Assembly (NCBI RefSeq): GCF_030758775.1
Contig: NZ_CP132384.1
Span: forward strand, 1,984,001 to 2,048,000
Length of the DNA stretch: 64,000 bases
DNA from: Bifidobacterium asteroides
Lineage (GTDB): Bacteria > Actinomycetota > Actinomycetes > Actinomycetales > Bifidobacteriaceae
Reading direction: 5' to 3'
Below are positions 40,401 through 48,806 of this stretch, piece after piece; within the stretch, counting starts at the first letter, position 1, and every line of letters begins with the position of its first letter. The notes beneath the pieces were generated by a model. It was not told where the DNA came from. It saw only the letters and a list, made by a program, of their open reading frames with translations, and did not search any database. The position numbers and the translations under genes were made by a program.

Positions 40401-43223
40401 ATATCCCTGAATAGTAAAGTTCGCCGCTGTCTTATAAAAATAGAGACGGATTTCATCGACAGTCGATTGCCCTGCCAAACTCACCTCTAGGGAATCGGTA
40501 GCGTTCGGCGAACCAGAGGTCCCCCAGAAGGGCTCGTTGATGGTGCTGCCGTCCACGGCGGCACTCGCTGGCTGGTTGGGAGCTTCAAAACTGGCTTTGA
40601 CCTGAGCTCCACGAGCCAGATCGTTACGGTCAATTGCCCTGGGATCGATGTTGCGGCCCGCCTTGGCAAAGATGTCAGTCACACGCGAATCAGCGGAATA
40701 GGTGACATTTTTGGCCTCTGCCAAGGATTCACGGTCGAGAACGACCAAGGTCGCGGATGGATCTGCCTGATCCCCCAACCTGGCCTTTCCCGTATGCGCG
40801 TCATAAAGGACATGCGTCAATTTGTCCGAAGTCATGACTCTCCGCCCTGAAAGATAGAGGGAAAATCCAGCTGGCCCATGATAATGACTGCCATCCCGAT
40901 CCCAGACGATTGTCATATCCTGCCCGTGGTAGCTCAGATTGTTGACAGTGAAATAGTCCCAATTCGGTATGGCTATAGGGTTCAGCTCGATTGTGGAATC
41001 CTGCCTTGGCACCAGACCTGCAACATCCTCAATCAAAGTCCAGTTCGTGGTTCCAAGCTGGGTGTGATGGATCCACGACCGATAATCGATTCGTCCGCCA
41101 TGTTCAGCAGTCGCCGTGTTCCAGAATTCATTTTGATCAGGATACCGGTTATCGCCGCCTTGATAGTGTGCGAAGGCATTCCAATACAGCAGCTTCTTGA
41201 ACATTTCCTTGCTGATATAACCTTTGTCAGAAGCATGATACCGACGAATGCCTTGGGCATAAATACGGAACAGGGGCACAGAATTGATCACGGAGAAATT
41301 GTTGGAGTAAGTTTTCCCCGGGTTGGCTTCGGCTCTGGCTTTCACGTCTTTCTGGTTGGCGGTATAGAAAGGAAAGACGGGGAACTCATCAGCATCGGCA
41401 AACAATCTCAGAGCGCTTTCATAATCATCCTTGTAGTCAGCATCCCCCTGAGCCGGCATCAGACCAGCTGCGTATGGATAATAGTTGTTGTTCTCTTTCC
41501 ACTTGGCGAATTGTCCGTTGTGTTCCCCGATGAACTTATGCTGGATGAGTTTGGTATCCGGGTTCCAAAGCTGCCCGAGAATCTGCGAGCGGATCTCATC
41601 TGCGGTACGCGACATCGCCTCCGCGCCTTCACTGTTGCCCGCCGTGGCAAATGCCTCCGAAGCGGCCTTGGCGTTCGCCCAGACCCAAGCGCTTTCGGCC
41701 CTGTCCATAGGTTCGCGTTCGTGCTCAAAGAAAGAGACAGCATCAGAATCATTGCCGGTCATGGAAGCCCAGTCCCAGTCGATAAGCTTGTTGCCGTTGC
41801 GATTGAAAGATGAATTCTTGGCCCCTATCAGCGCATTGACATCATTGCGCCCATAGGTTCCTATTGCCGCGGCAATGTCGGCGGGACCTCCATGCACCTT
41901 GAAAGATTCCCAGGCTGCATCGGTTATATACTGCGTGTAGCTGTTGTTCCAGCTCGTTCCGCCCGGATTATCAACATATTGCCGACTTTTGGATGTCTCA
42001 CCAGCCGCTACCCAAGAGCCATAAGCATATGTGGGATCACGAAGATACTTCAAATCATTGATGAACATGCAGGTAGTGAGCACAATGGAATTGTTGTATC
42101 CAAGCACTCCTTCAATGGCTGCAGGGAACTGGTAGGTATTCCCCGGCATGTTGGCATCGATGAAATTGAAACGGCTGAGCCACCACCGGTAGAAAACCGT
42201 CTTGTCAATGTTCGGCTCAGGCGTTTCAATATAAGGGATATTATCCGCCCACCATTTGTTATACGCGGTGACATGAGCCTTATAGGACTCTTCAGGCGTT
42301 TGAGAGCGAATACGATCGTACTCTTGCTTGGAGGAAGGAAGCTCCTCGGCAAGCAAACCAAGCTGGATTTTCCCCGTCTGCTCACTGTTGGAGGACAGGT
42401 GCAGGTCAGCGGTAAGGTGGCCGTCCTCAGGACGCATGCCACTGCCCGAAAAGCGCGGATAGACGGTAGTCAAATCGCGGTTTGTCTTAACTACTCCCGT
42501 CAGCTCATCCCCGTCTTCGCCGCTGGCCAGCGGCGAAGTGGCACGCAAGGTCACATCGTTCGCTCCGCCCTTGTTGATAATTCGGTACTGGGCTACAAGA
42601 ACATTGTCATTAGTGATGTACTTGACCAATTCCATGGATAAGGACGGATCGTTCGTCTCAAAACTGCCCCGCCAATAACTGGGGGTCTGCTTTCGCTTGT
42701 CAGCAACCTCGTGAACAGTCAGCTTTTGCTGTCCCTTATAAAAATCAACGGTAAAAGCGCCCTTGCTGCTGATCGTGTCCTTGTAGGCTACCTCGCCTCC
42801 AAACCCGAATACTGATGGTTCATGAGTACGCATATATGCAGCTCGCCCACGCGAAAATAGATACTGGTTCGTATCTGCGCCCTCGTAGGTATAGGTTCCG
42901 GCATCGTTGGTCCCCTTGCCTGTCGGCTGGTCGCCTTTTCTGGTGAGAATACGATCAATCCAAAAATCATGGTTGGTATCTGTCCCTGCCCCCTGGGAAA
43001 GATCCTTATCAAAGACTTTCGAAAGATAGCCAGAAGAGGGATCATAGGCCTGTCCGCTAGCTGGAATCGGATTATCCACACCGCCGAAATGGGGATACCC
43101 GATCTCTGCATTTGCACTGGAATGCTCAGCAGCAGCCGCGGGCAGCACCCCTCCAGTGGCAAGCGTCGCCACCGCGGCAAAGGCGACCACCAGAGAGGTC
43201 AATCCTTTAGATAATTTGTACAT
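37422..43223 (-). CDS. hypBA2: Cell-surface GH121-type beta-L-arabinobiosidase (HypBA2-like)
   Basis: A 1933-residue secreted, membrane-anchored enzyme, against 1943 for B. longum HypBA2, which removes beta-Ara2 from hydroxyproline-linked arabinans of plant extensins. Residues from M1 at 43223 (GAAAGGAAC upstream; the longer frame to 43307 is not a signal start): signal peptide 1-33; (alpha/alpha)6-barrel region ~60-860. Candidate acids are E371 (AAIEG), D507 (EPMDRAES) and E699 or E707, close to E383/D515/E713 recalled for HypBA2. F5/8C-like beta domains lie at ~870-1012, 1117-1265 and 1427-1600, with Ig-like segments between them. Four FIVAR repeats fill ~1605-1885. LTSTG, a TM helix and an RRRTER tail end the protein. 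No GH127 or transporter partner is adjacent. Confidence 0.78.
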   Translation of the reverse strand: MYKLSKGLTSLVVAFAAVATLATGGVLPAAAAEHSSANAEIGYPHFGGVDNPIPASGQAYDPSSGYLSKVFDKDLSQGAGTDTNHDFWIDRILTRKGDQPTGKGTNDAGTYTYEGADTNQYLFSRGRAAYMRTHEPSVFGFGGEVAYKDTISSKGAFTVDFYKGQQKLTVHEVADKRKQTPSYWRGSFETNDPSLSMELVKYITNDNVLVAQYRIINKGGANDVTLRATSPLASGEDGDELTGVVKTNRDLTTVYPRFSGSGMRPEDGHLTADLHLSSNSEQTGKIQLGLLAEELPSSKQEYDRIRSQTPEESYKAHVTAYNKWWADNIPYIETPEPNIDKTVFYRWWLSRFNFIDANMPGNTYQFPAAIEGVLGYNNSIVLTTCMFINDLKYLRDPTYAYGSWVAAGETSKSRQYVDNPGGTSWNNSYTQYITDAAWESFKVHGGPADIAAAIGTYGRNDVNALIGAKNSSFNRNGNKLIDWDWASMTGNDSDAVSFFEHEREPMDRAESAWVWANAKAASEAFATAGNSEGAEAMSRTADEIRSQILGQLWNPDTKLIQHKFIGEHNGQFAKWKENNNYYPYAAGLMPAQGDADYKDDYESALRLFADADEFPVFPFYTANQKDVKARAEANPGKTYSNNFSVINSVPLFRIYAQGIRRYHASDKGYISKEMFKKLLYWNAFAHYQGGDNRYPDQNEFWNTATAEHGGRIDYRSWIHHTQLGTTNWTLIEDVAGLVPRQDSTIELNPIAIPNWDYFTVNNLSYHGQDMTIVWDRDGSHYHGPAGFSLYLSGRRVMTSDKLTHVLYDAHTGKARLGDQADPSATLVVLDRESLAEAKNVTYSADSRVTDIFAKAGRNIDPRAIDRNDLARGAQVKASFEAPNQPASAAVDGSTINEPFWGTSGSPNATDSLEVSLAGQSTVDEIRLYFYKTAANFTIQGYAEPTMYRLEYQDAAGQWKQVGQQYRSPNVPEANYNLIRFPAVQTGKLRVTFTHAPGARTGLKEIEAYHTGIPAPTAENQPPSVQAYVSKVGSQGAQLSGVVKDDGMPLGRLTTNWTQVSGPGKATFADPSSPTTTVKFNLEGDYVLRLTASDGQKESHADVRVHGVPSDGLFNTAPQAKATASYTNGYLPSGNVKVVNDGNTSNDSGTPNLSWNNWGDPHTGEEPWLQLQWPGQVPLSKASLYFWTDNGGVPMARSWKLQYHDAASGNWKDVQLRSGSVYGVNKDGPNTVLFDQVDTDGIRAVFPKGAIVGVSEFEAYAEDPLTVPDLDLPTEIGHVPQLPSKVEVAYGGGWRRNLTVLWPQITKDMVSSEGEFKLTGTIIGASQKSTATVWVRSDLHSPFINGIEPSEQTVYTGSDRTLLRLPSTVTGIYNNGVHKSGLPVTWDAQQVVAIDLQRPGDYSVEGTVPDVAAGTRAKLTVHVVDRYQKEVGWVEKSATSSVSAEASWSPAQGKLNDGIVVDGTWPSEDDADVNAKVWGSWGAAVDGMYAEYDWPHKITIDSSRVQFWANFRTVNDSKGGLEIPRNWKIQYLDENGKFQDVEHARYTTVRNDPAHHATDHGGWSTAEFTPVYTDKLRLVLDPHQGTGTFGVAVAEWQVHAPDQAEKVDKTNLANLVKEAAAIQEEDYTPATWGDFSSALKGARTVLDDAKAMQKDVDDAFNKLATAQQALTKRADKEHLTEAINQAGSIRQSDYTEDTVAALRTALDKARGLQLDPEAGQAAVDAATATLQQAIKGLKSKASVRPAADKRTLQKAVNEADTLQEKAYTTQSWQEFSKALSRAKGVLNDESATQDQVDRAVSDLMQAQASLQALNADDHGSAKVDKSRLKAVLDQAGKLQPIAGSPALSERLARAVAGARKVMADPHATQAQVDAAISELEGLLREVADFQKQTDGKSGTLTSTGVAVRVLTLSAAALLLAGAVAILWNRRRTER

Positions 43224-43357
43224 ACCACGTTCCTTTCGGACGCATTTGCAGTCAATCCATGCGACTATCCACATCACTGTGAAGCAGCACAGCCCGGTGC
43301 CCAGCAATTTACCAAGGACGAAACAGCGAATGGCATTGATTTTGAGACACCGAACTT

Positions 43358-43386
43358 AGTGTAAATCAGAGAATGCGCTTTCGCAA
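43358..43386 (-). promoter_or_regulatory. Promoter of the GH121 gene with overlapping dyad
   Basis: Minus strand: -35 TTGCGA (plus 43381-43386), 17-bp spacer, -10 TACACT (plus 43358-43363). The dyad TGCG-4 nt-CGCA at 43374-43385 covers the -35 and spacer, so a repressor bound there would block polymerase. Predicted leader about 125 nt. Confidence 0.55.
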
Positions 43387-43463
43387 GTCAAATATATGAT
43401 TAATTAAATCTGTTTTCGCGTTTTCGCTTTTATTTTCCTCCTATTGTTTCCTTGCCAGCAGCA

Positions 43464-43546
43464 TTTGGACCATCAAACATGCTGATAATCGGGATCACCG
43501 ACAGCAGTGGTCCAAAAGTGCTGAAATAATCAGACCTTATTGGACC
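43464..43546. repeat. TTGGACC/GGTCCAA repeat cluster
   Basis: TTTGGACCA (43464-43472) and TGGTCCAAA (43508-43516) are perfect inverted 9-mers, and a third TTGGACC lies at 43540-43546, followed by CTCCAA. The region 43387-43766 has no gene. It could be a hairpin closing the regulator gene's mRNA or a set of binding sites for GH121 control. Confidence 0.45.
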
Positions 43547-43766
43547 CTCCAATGGTGGAGAGCGATAGACCGAATCGTTGCTACAGCCTCGTTTGCAACT
43601 TCCTCACAAGAAATACGAAGCCGGGTTATTCCCTACCAATAGACGCACAGCACTGCCACACCCATGCGGCCAATACGAGTATCTTGTATGGACCTGCCAT
43701 CACATAAGCCGCTGGATATATATTTCAAAATTCATATAAAGTTAATCGAGACACAGGGGTGGGCCA

Positions 43767-44459
43767 TTACACCATCCGAAGGTATCTATAGGCCGTGGAC
43801 TCCGAGATGGACAGCAGTCTGGCAACCTTCGCCACGGAACCCTTGATGTTGAAACAACCCTGCTCATTCAACCGCCGTATAGCGCCAAGTCGCTGTTCAG
43901 GACTCAATTGATCAACCCTCGCCCCTGCCTCGACGCAGGTTTGATCGATTACCTGTTCTATGACATCATCCGCTGAAGCTACCAGGTTCTCTTCCTGCTG
44001 CTCGGAGTCATTACGATCAGAGACGGGGAAGTACATATCCTTCAACTGTTCGACCATATGCTCGATAGCCAGCAATGGCGCTTGATCGCTGTTAATGCAC
44101 AGTGCTCCAACAATCTTCCCTCGGTGTCTTATCAGGTACGTAGAAGAGACAAGTAGGTTCTTATTGGTGGAAGACCTTCCCCGGTATCCAACCACGTAAT
44201 CACTGCCATCAGGTGTTCCATCGCGCACAAGACGAAGCAAAAAATCGGTCGCCGGAGAACCGACTTCCCGCGAAGACACCTGACCATTAGCTATGGCAAT
44301 GATCGAGTTCTTCGTATTGGCAACATCATGCAACACCACTTCGGTTCTCGGTCCTAAAACCTCACCAAGAAAATTGACCAAAGGGATATACTGTTTCAGA
44401 TATTGAGCATCATCTGCCGAATCAGACTCCTGATCGACTGTCCTGGCATTATGCACCAT
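43767..44459 (-). CDS. YheO/DauR-family regulator (PAS-like domain + HTH)
   Basis: A 230-residue transcription factor. The N-terminal YheO-like PAS domain (~20-135) has LVNFLGEVLGPRTEVVLHDV and GYRGRSSTNKNLLVSSTYLI. A C-terminal helix-turn-helix (~185-230) ends SVAKVARLLSISESTAYRYL. DauR proteins of this family regulate D-amino-acid catabolism. Here the gene is third in the operon after the D-serine ammonia-lyase gene, which supports a D-amino-acid-responsive role (inference). The ATG at 44459 has GGGGTG seven bases upstream. Confidence 0.85.
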   Translation of the reverse strand: MVHNARTVDQESDSADDAQYLKQYIPLVNFLGEVLGPRTEVVLHDVANTKNSIIAIANGQVSSREVGSPATDFLLRLVRDGTPDGSDYVVGYRGRSSTNKNLLVSSTYLIRHRGKIVGALCINSDQAPLLAIEHMVEQLKDMYFPVSDRNDSEQQEENLVASADDVIEQVIDQTCVEAGARVDQLSPEQRLGAIRRLNEQGCFNIKGSVAKVARLLSISESTAYRYLRMV

Positions 44460-44513
44460 ATGCGTTCACCCCATCGCATCTGTATACAACCATATTTCAC
44501 ACATACCTACAAA

Positions 44514-44554
44514 GGTCAGAGGGTGCCCTCCCAAAACGCTAACACCCTCCGACC
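44514..44554 (-). terminator. Hairpin after dsdA
   Basis: GGTCAGAGGGTG (44514-44525) pairs with CACCCTCCGACC (44543-44554) with one mismatch. On the minus strand it is followed by TTTGT. It lies 17 bp after the dsdA stop, so the regulator gene downstream may be transcribed only partly from the operon promoter. Confidence 0.5.
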
Positions 44555-44570
44555 TGTTACGGCAGTAGTT

Positions 44571-45920
44571 CTAAAGCAGGCTCTCTCCTTTGGCGATATA
44601 GTCGGACATCTCATCCCGGGGCACCATGGACCCGCCGGTGCACCAAGCTATATGAGTCGCCCTGGCCATAGAAGCATCATCCAATCCGATCTTTCTGATG
44701 TACTCCCTGTCGCTCAGGACTCGCCATGGTCCCACAAATCCGGCAGCAGCCGAGGGCTCGATATCTATGCCTGATGCATCATGAAGACTGGCCTCGATAC
44801 GGAAGAGCTCATCATCATCTATCGTGAGGAACCCGTCCACCAGACCTTGCATGGCCTTGCCCACAAATCGAGATGGGCGTCCACAGGCCAAACCATCAGC
44901 TGCAGTCACATTATCGATTCCGAAGTCCTGAACGCTTACCTCATCATGCAGACCAGTGTAAGTGCCCAGGAACATGGATGGACAATGGGTTGGCTCAGCA
45001 AAGATGCAATGCACAGCATCACCGAAGACCGTCTTGAGCCCGAAAGCCACACCACCAGGAGAGCCACCAACTCCACAGGGCAGGTAGACAAAGAGAGGAT
45101 TATCCTGGTCCACTCGAACATCATAGGTACGCAGCTGGCCCGCCAAACGCCTTCCAGCTACAGCATAGCCCAGGAAGAGGGTGGTGGAATTCTCATCATC
45201 GATGAAGTAAGCCATGGGATCGGACTGGGCCTCTTTCCTGCCAGACGCAACTGCGACCGAATAGTCCGATTGATATTCATAGACATGAACACCATTGGCG
45301 CGAAGCTTGTCTTTTTTCCATTGTCTTGCATCCGCCGACATATGCACACTGGCATCAAAGCCCAGAGCTGCGCTCATGATGCCGATGGACAGCCCCAGGT
45401 TACCAGTCGAACCGACTGCGATCTTATACTGGCTGAAGAATTTCTTCATAGCGGGCGTCGCCAGCTTGCGATAATCATCATCGATAGTCAACAGTCCGGC
45501 ATCAATGGCCAGATCCTCGGCATGCTTAAGTACCTCGTAAATGCCGCCTCGCGCCTTAATGGATCCGCTGATAGGCAATTCGCTGTCCAACTTAGCCCAC
45601 AGCTGCCCCGGCAACTGTTGACCATATCGATTGCCCAGCGCTGCAGCCAAGCCCGGAACCGCGACGAGCGGCGATTCTATGATCCCCATAGAACTCGCTG
45701 TGGCCGGGAACAGCTCCATAATCAGCGGTGCAAACCTTTTCAATCGATCTGCAGCGTCGTCAACATCTGTGACCGTCAGGCCCACACGCTCAATTCCATC
45801 TTTTGCAGGCAAAACCTGATCATTGAACCAGGTCGTTTCTTGCTCCTGCATCAGCTCCTTCAAGAGCGGCAGGTCACTGATCCATTGCGCAGCCGTCTTT
45901 CCATGTATCAATTCATTCAT
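44571..45920 (-). CDS. dsdA: D-serine ammonia-lyase
   Basis: A 449-residue PLP enzyme (family usual ~442-448) converting D-serine to pyruvate and ammonia in the cytoplasm. The PLP lysine is K122 in SGSIKARGG. The phosphate-binding region shows [15 protein letters not shown], and the C-terminal part has [21 protein letters not shown] lies seven bases before the ATG. It follows the GntP-type permease by 55 bp and precedes a YheO/DauR-type regulator, giving a transport-catabolism-control unit. GC is lower than in the ilvC-purA block. Confidence 0.95.
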   Translation of the reverse strand: MNELIHGKTAAQWISDLPLLKELMQEQETTWFNDQVLPAKDGIERVGLTVTDVDDAADRLKRFAPLIMELFPATASSMGIIESPLVAVPGLAAALGNRYGQQLPGQLWAKLDSELPISGSIKARGGIYEVLKHAEDLAIDAGLLTIDDDYRKLATPAMKKFFSQYKIAVGSTGNLGLSIGIMSAALGFDASVHMSADARQWKKDKLRANGVHVYEYQSDYSVAVASGRKEAQSDPMAYFIDDENSTTLFLGYAVAGRRLAGQLRTYDVRVDQDNPLFVYLPCGVGGSPGGVAFGLKTVFGDAVHCIFAEPTHCPSMFLGTYTGLHDEVSVQDFGIDNVTAADGLACGRPSRFVGKAMQGLVDGFLTIDDDELFRIEASLHDASGIDIEPSAAAGFVGPWRVLSDREYIRKIGLDDASMARATHIAWCTGGSMVPRDEMSDYIAKGESLL

Positions 45921-45975
45921 GATTCGACTCCTTTTTTATTCTCGCCAAACAGTTGTCGTTTATCGGCCGATCAAG

Positions 45976-47322
45976 TTAAACGACCAGACTCAGCAGCAAA
46001 GTAACTCCTAGAGCTATAACAGATGTGATCGATGTGCCGACAGTCAGCGTCTTGTAAGCCTGTGGAACGCTTATATGCAAATATTCCTTGACCATCCAGA
46101 ACAGAGAATCAGTCACATGCGTCAGCCCAATGGCGCCGGCTCCAATGGCCAGAGCCAGAATCGCAGGCGAAAGGCCGGGATTCGCCGTCAGCATGGGCAA
46201 CACGATCCCAGCAGCGCTGATCATGGCCACAGTGGCAGAACCGACAGCGAAGTGCAGTATCAAAGCTATTAGCCAGGCCAGGATGATAGGACTGACCGGC
46301 AAATGGGAGAAAGCCTTCGCCAGACCGGGCGCGACACCCGAAGCCGTCAACACCGCATTGAAAGCCCCTCCAGCTCCGATGATCAGCAGAATTCCACCGA
46401 TCGGGCCGAAGGAACCGTCGGTTATTTCTTGCAACTGCTTCAACCCGAACCCTTTGCTTAGCCCGAGGGACCAATAAGCAAACAGGAGAGCAATGGTCAA
46501 AGCCGAGATCGGGTTTCCGATGACATTGATCCACTTCATCGCCAAGGTGTCACCCGGCAGCACCCGTTCGCATATGGTTCTGGTCACCATGATCAACAGA
46601 GGCAGAAGAATGGTAAGCAAGGTGATGCCGAAACCAGGAAGCTCCTTCTCGCTCTTTTCGTCAAAAGAGCCCATGCCGCCTTCTTCGTCTTTCATCAGAG
46701 CAGGGTCATGTGCTGGTATGGCAAAATGCGCAAACAAGACTCCGCCGACGAGAACGGAGGGGACCGCAACGCACAAACCCAGTAAAATCACTGTCCCAAT
46801 ATCGGCATGCAAGGTCCCTGCGATTGCCGTAGCGGCCGGATGAGGCGGAAGAATACAGTGCACCACCATCAAGGAAGTAGCCAAGGGAATGCCAATTTTA
46901 AGCCGTGATATGCCCGCCTCTTTAGCCACCACAAAGACCAAGGGCACCAGAAGAACAAAACCAACCTCAACAAAAACCGGTATCCCGCAAATCAAGCCAA
47001 GCAAGGCCATGATGATTGTTGCATGCTGTTTGCCGAACACCCGCAGCATGGTCTGCGCCAACCGCTGAGCCCCGCCCGAGACCTCCAGCAATTTACCCAG
47101 AACAGCCCCGAATCCAATGATCAATGTAAGAAATCCCAGGGTATCCCCAACACCCTTTTCTATGGTATCGGTGATTTTATCCAAAGGCACCTGGGTCACA
47201 AACGCCACAAAGAAAGCCGCAATCAACAGAGCGAGTGATGGATGCATCCGGACCTTGACGATCAGTAACACAATTAGAGCTATGGCAATCAATAAGACCA
47301 CCAAAAGCGGACCAGTATCCAT
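45976..47322 (-). CDS. GntP-family permease, probable D-serine transporter
   Basis: A 448-residue permease with 12-14 TM helices of the gluconate/DsdX (GntP) family. MHPSLALLIAAF begins near residue 25; GFGAVLGKLLEVSGGAQRLAQTML and HCILPPHPAATAIAG are family motifs. A hydrophilic cytoplasmic loop (DEEGGMGSFDEKSEKEL) lies mid-protein. ATG 47322 has AAAGGAG five bases upstream and was chosen over the longer frame. Gluconate is the classical substrate, but linkage to dsdA, as dsdX-dsdA in E. coli, favours D-serine. Confidence 0.88.
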   Translation of the reverse strand: MDTGPLLVVLLIAIALIVLLIVKVRMHPSLALLIAAFFVAFVTQVPLDKITDTIEKGVGDTLGFLTLIIGFGAVLGKLLEVSGGAQRLAQTMLRVFGKQHATIIMALLGLICGIPVFVEVGFVLLVPLVFVVAKEAGISRLKIGIPLATSLMVVHCILPPHPAATAIAGTLHADIGTVILLGLCVAVPSVLVGGVLFAHFAIPAHDPALMKDEEGGMGSFDEKSEKELPGFGITLLTILLPLLIMVTRTICERVLPGDTLAMKWINVIGNPISALTIALLFAYWSLGLSKGFGLKQLQEITDGSFGPIGGILLIIGAGGAFNAVLTASGVAPGLAKAFSHLPVSPIILAWLIALILHFAVGSATVAMISAAGIVLPMLTANPGLSPAILALAIGAGAIGLTHVTDSLFWMVKEYLHISVPQAYKTLTVGTSITSVIALGVTLLLSLVV

Positions 47323-47359
47323 GACAACTCCTTTGTTTCCAGAACACCAAGTAAATAAA

Positions 47360-47400
47360 ATTTTACTGTTGTAACTATTTATTGTCAAACACAGTGACAA
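47360..47400 (-). promoter_or_regulatory. Consensus promoter and operator of the D-serine operon
   Basis: Minus strand: perfect -35 TTGACA (plus 47383-47388), 17-bp spacer, -10 TAAAAT (plus 47360-47365). The dyad TTGTCA-7 nt-TGACAA at 47382-47400 lies over and just upstream of the -35. This is the expected place for a repressor or class II activator site; the DauR-type protein of the operon is the natural candidate. Confidence 0.75.
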
Positions 47401-47430
47401 ATCTCTCTAGGAATATGTCAACATCAGGTC

Positions 47431-47462
47431 AAAAAAAAAATCGCCGCCACAAAGACGGCGAT
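47431..47462 (-). terminator. Rho-independent terminator of ilvC
   Basis: On the minus strand, stem ATCGCCG/CGGCGAT (47440-47446 with 47456-47462) with a 9-nt loop is followed by a run of ten T (47440-47431). It lies 29 bp after the ilvC stop and insulates the D-serine operon promoter. Confidence 0.95.
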
Positions 47463-47490
47463 TCGCAAGAGGCCATAGACCTCCTAGAGG

Positions 47491-48540
47491 TCACTGCACC
47501 TGGGAACGGGCGATCTTGCCGGTGAAGGACTGGGCCTCGTCGGCATCCTTGACGTCCTTGTTCCAGGAGAACATGGCGCGCAGCTTGGGGCCGACTTCCT
47601 CGATCTTCTCGTGGGAGTACTTCTCCTGCAGCTCCTTGAACTTGGGGGCGCCGGCATCCTGGTCGTCGATGAACTCCTTGGCGAAGGAGCCGTCCTGAAT
47701 GCGCTGCAGCTGGTGGCGCATCCTGTCCTTGGTGGACTCGTCCACCACGGTGGAGGTGAAATCACCGTACTGAGCGGTGTCGGAGCAGGACCAGCGGGCC
47801 TTGTTCAGGCCGCCCTCGTTCATCAGGTCGACCAGCATCTTGAGCTCGTGGCAGACCTCGAAGTAGGCGATCTCCGGCTGGTAGCCAGCCTCGGTCAGCA
47901 CCTCGAAGCCAGCCTCGACCAGGTGGTTGACGCCGCCCATGAGCACATCCTGCTCACCGAAGAGGTCGGTCTCGGTCTCTTCCTTGAAGGTGGTCTTGAT
48001 GGCGCCGGCGCGCAGGGCGCCCAGAGCCTTGGCATAGGCCAGGGTGATGTCCCAGGCGTCGCCGCGCGGATCCTGCTCCACGGCCACGACCACGGGCACG
48101 CCACGGCCAGCGACATACTCACGACGGACGATATGGCCCGGGCCCTTGGGGGCCACCATGAAGACCGGGTGGTCGGCGCTGGGCTTGATGTAGCCGTAAT
48201 GGATATTGAACCCGTGGGCGAAGGCGACAGCCGCACCCTCCTTGATGTTGGGCTCGATGTCGTCCCGCCAGATGTTGCGCTGGTACTGGTCAGGGGCCAG
48301 GATCATGACGATGTCGGCCTCCTTGGTGGCCTCGGGCACGGTCTTGACCTCCAGGCCCTGCTCCTTGGCGAAGGGCACCGACTTGGAGTTGGCACGCAGG
48401 CCGACCACAACGTCCACACCGGAATCACGCAGGTTCAGTGCATGAGCATGTCCCTGGGAACCGTAGCCGATGATGGCCACCTTCTTGCCATCCAGAACCG
48501 AAAGGTCCCCATCCTTCTCATACCAGATCTGTGCTGCCAT
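47491..48540 (-). CDS. ilvC: Ketol-acid reductoisomerase
   Basis: A 349-residue class I enzyme of valine/isoleucine/leucine synthesis, converting acetolactate or acetohydroxybutyrate to dihydroxy-acids with NADPH. The Rossmann motif [17 protein letters not shown] lies near residues 26-42. [20 protein letters not shown] and the Mg-binding region [14 protein letters not shown] and SDTAQYGDF follow. AAGGAG lies upstream of the ATG. It stands alone between a terminator and the MHS carrier gene. Bifidobacteria often carry more than one ilvC copy; this window has one. Confidence 0.97.
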   Translation of the reverse strand: MAAQIWYEKDGDLSVLDGKKVAIIGYGSQGHAHALNLRDSGVDVVVGLRANSKSVPFAKEQGLEVKTVPEATKEADIVMILAPDQYQRNIWRDDIEPNIKEGAAVAFAHGFNIHYGYIKPSADHPVFMVAPKGPGHIVRREYVAGRGVPVVVAVEQDPRGDAWDITLAYAKALGALRAGAIKTTFKEETETDLFGEQDVLMGGVNHLVEAGFEVLTEAGYQPEIAYFEVCHELKMLVDLMNEGGLNKARWSCSDTAQYGDFTSTVVDESTKDRMRHQLQRIQDGSFAKEFIDDQDAGAPKFKELQEKYSHEKIEEVGPKLRAMFSWNKDVKDADEAQSFTGKIARSQVQ

Positions 48541-48560
48541 TATCTACACTCCTTTATGTG

Positions 48561-48576
48561 CGGTCCAACCGGACCG
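48561..48576 (-). promoter_or_regulatory. Leader hairpin directly upstream of the ilvC ribosome site
   Basis: CGGTCC-4 nt-GGACCG forms a compact 6-bp stem about ten bases before AAGGAG. Upstream in 48577-48806 there is a further CCGTA/TACGG dyad near 48680-48700, but no T-box signature or BCAA-rich leader peptide was seen. Function unproven. Confidence 0.3.
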
Positions 48577-48806
48577 GCTCTTCCAGGCCGGGGGAACGCA
48601 AAATACTGTGAATTCCTGTTGTTGTTCCAGGCGGACGATGCTCTTCCGACCGGGGCGACGGATTTTGTCCTTGACCCCGATCCGTACCCTATGGATACGG
48701 TATGCCTCCAACCATACTCGTGATATGGCCAGATGGACTGTCCGCAATTCGTTGTTCGGACACCGGCGCGATTCGAGGAACCGGCCGGCGGGATGCATCC
48801 CAAGGC

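Noticed and set aside
43262-43275. DnaA-box-like CTATCCACA near the GH121 start
   Set aside because: A single near match inside a leader region, with no cluster and no AT-rich unwinding element.
48541-48806. T-box or BCAA attenuator leader upstream of ilvC
   Set aside because: No T-box core sequence, no leader peptide rich in Leu/Ile/Val and no terminator/antiterminator pair; only a small hairpin is present.
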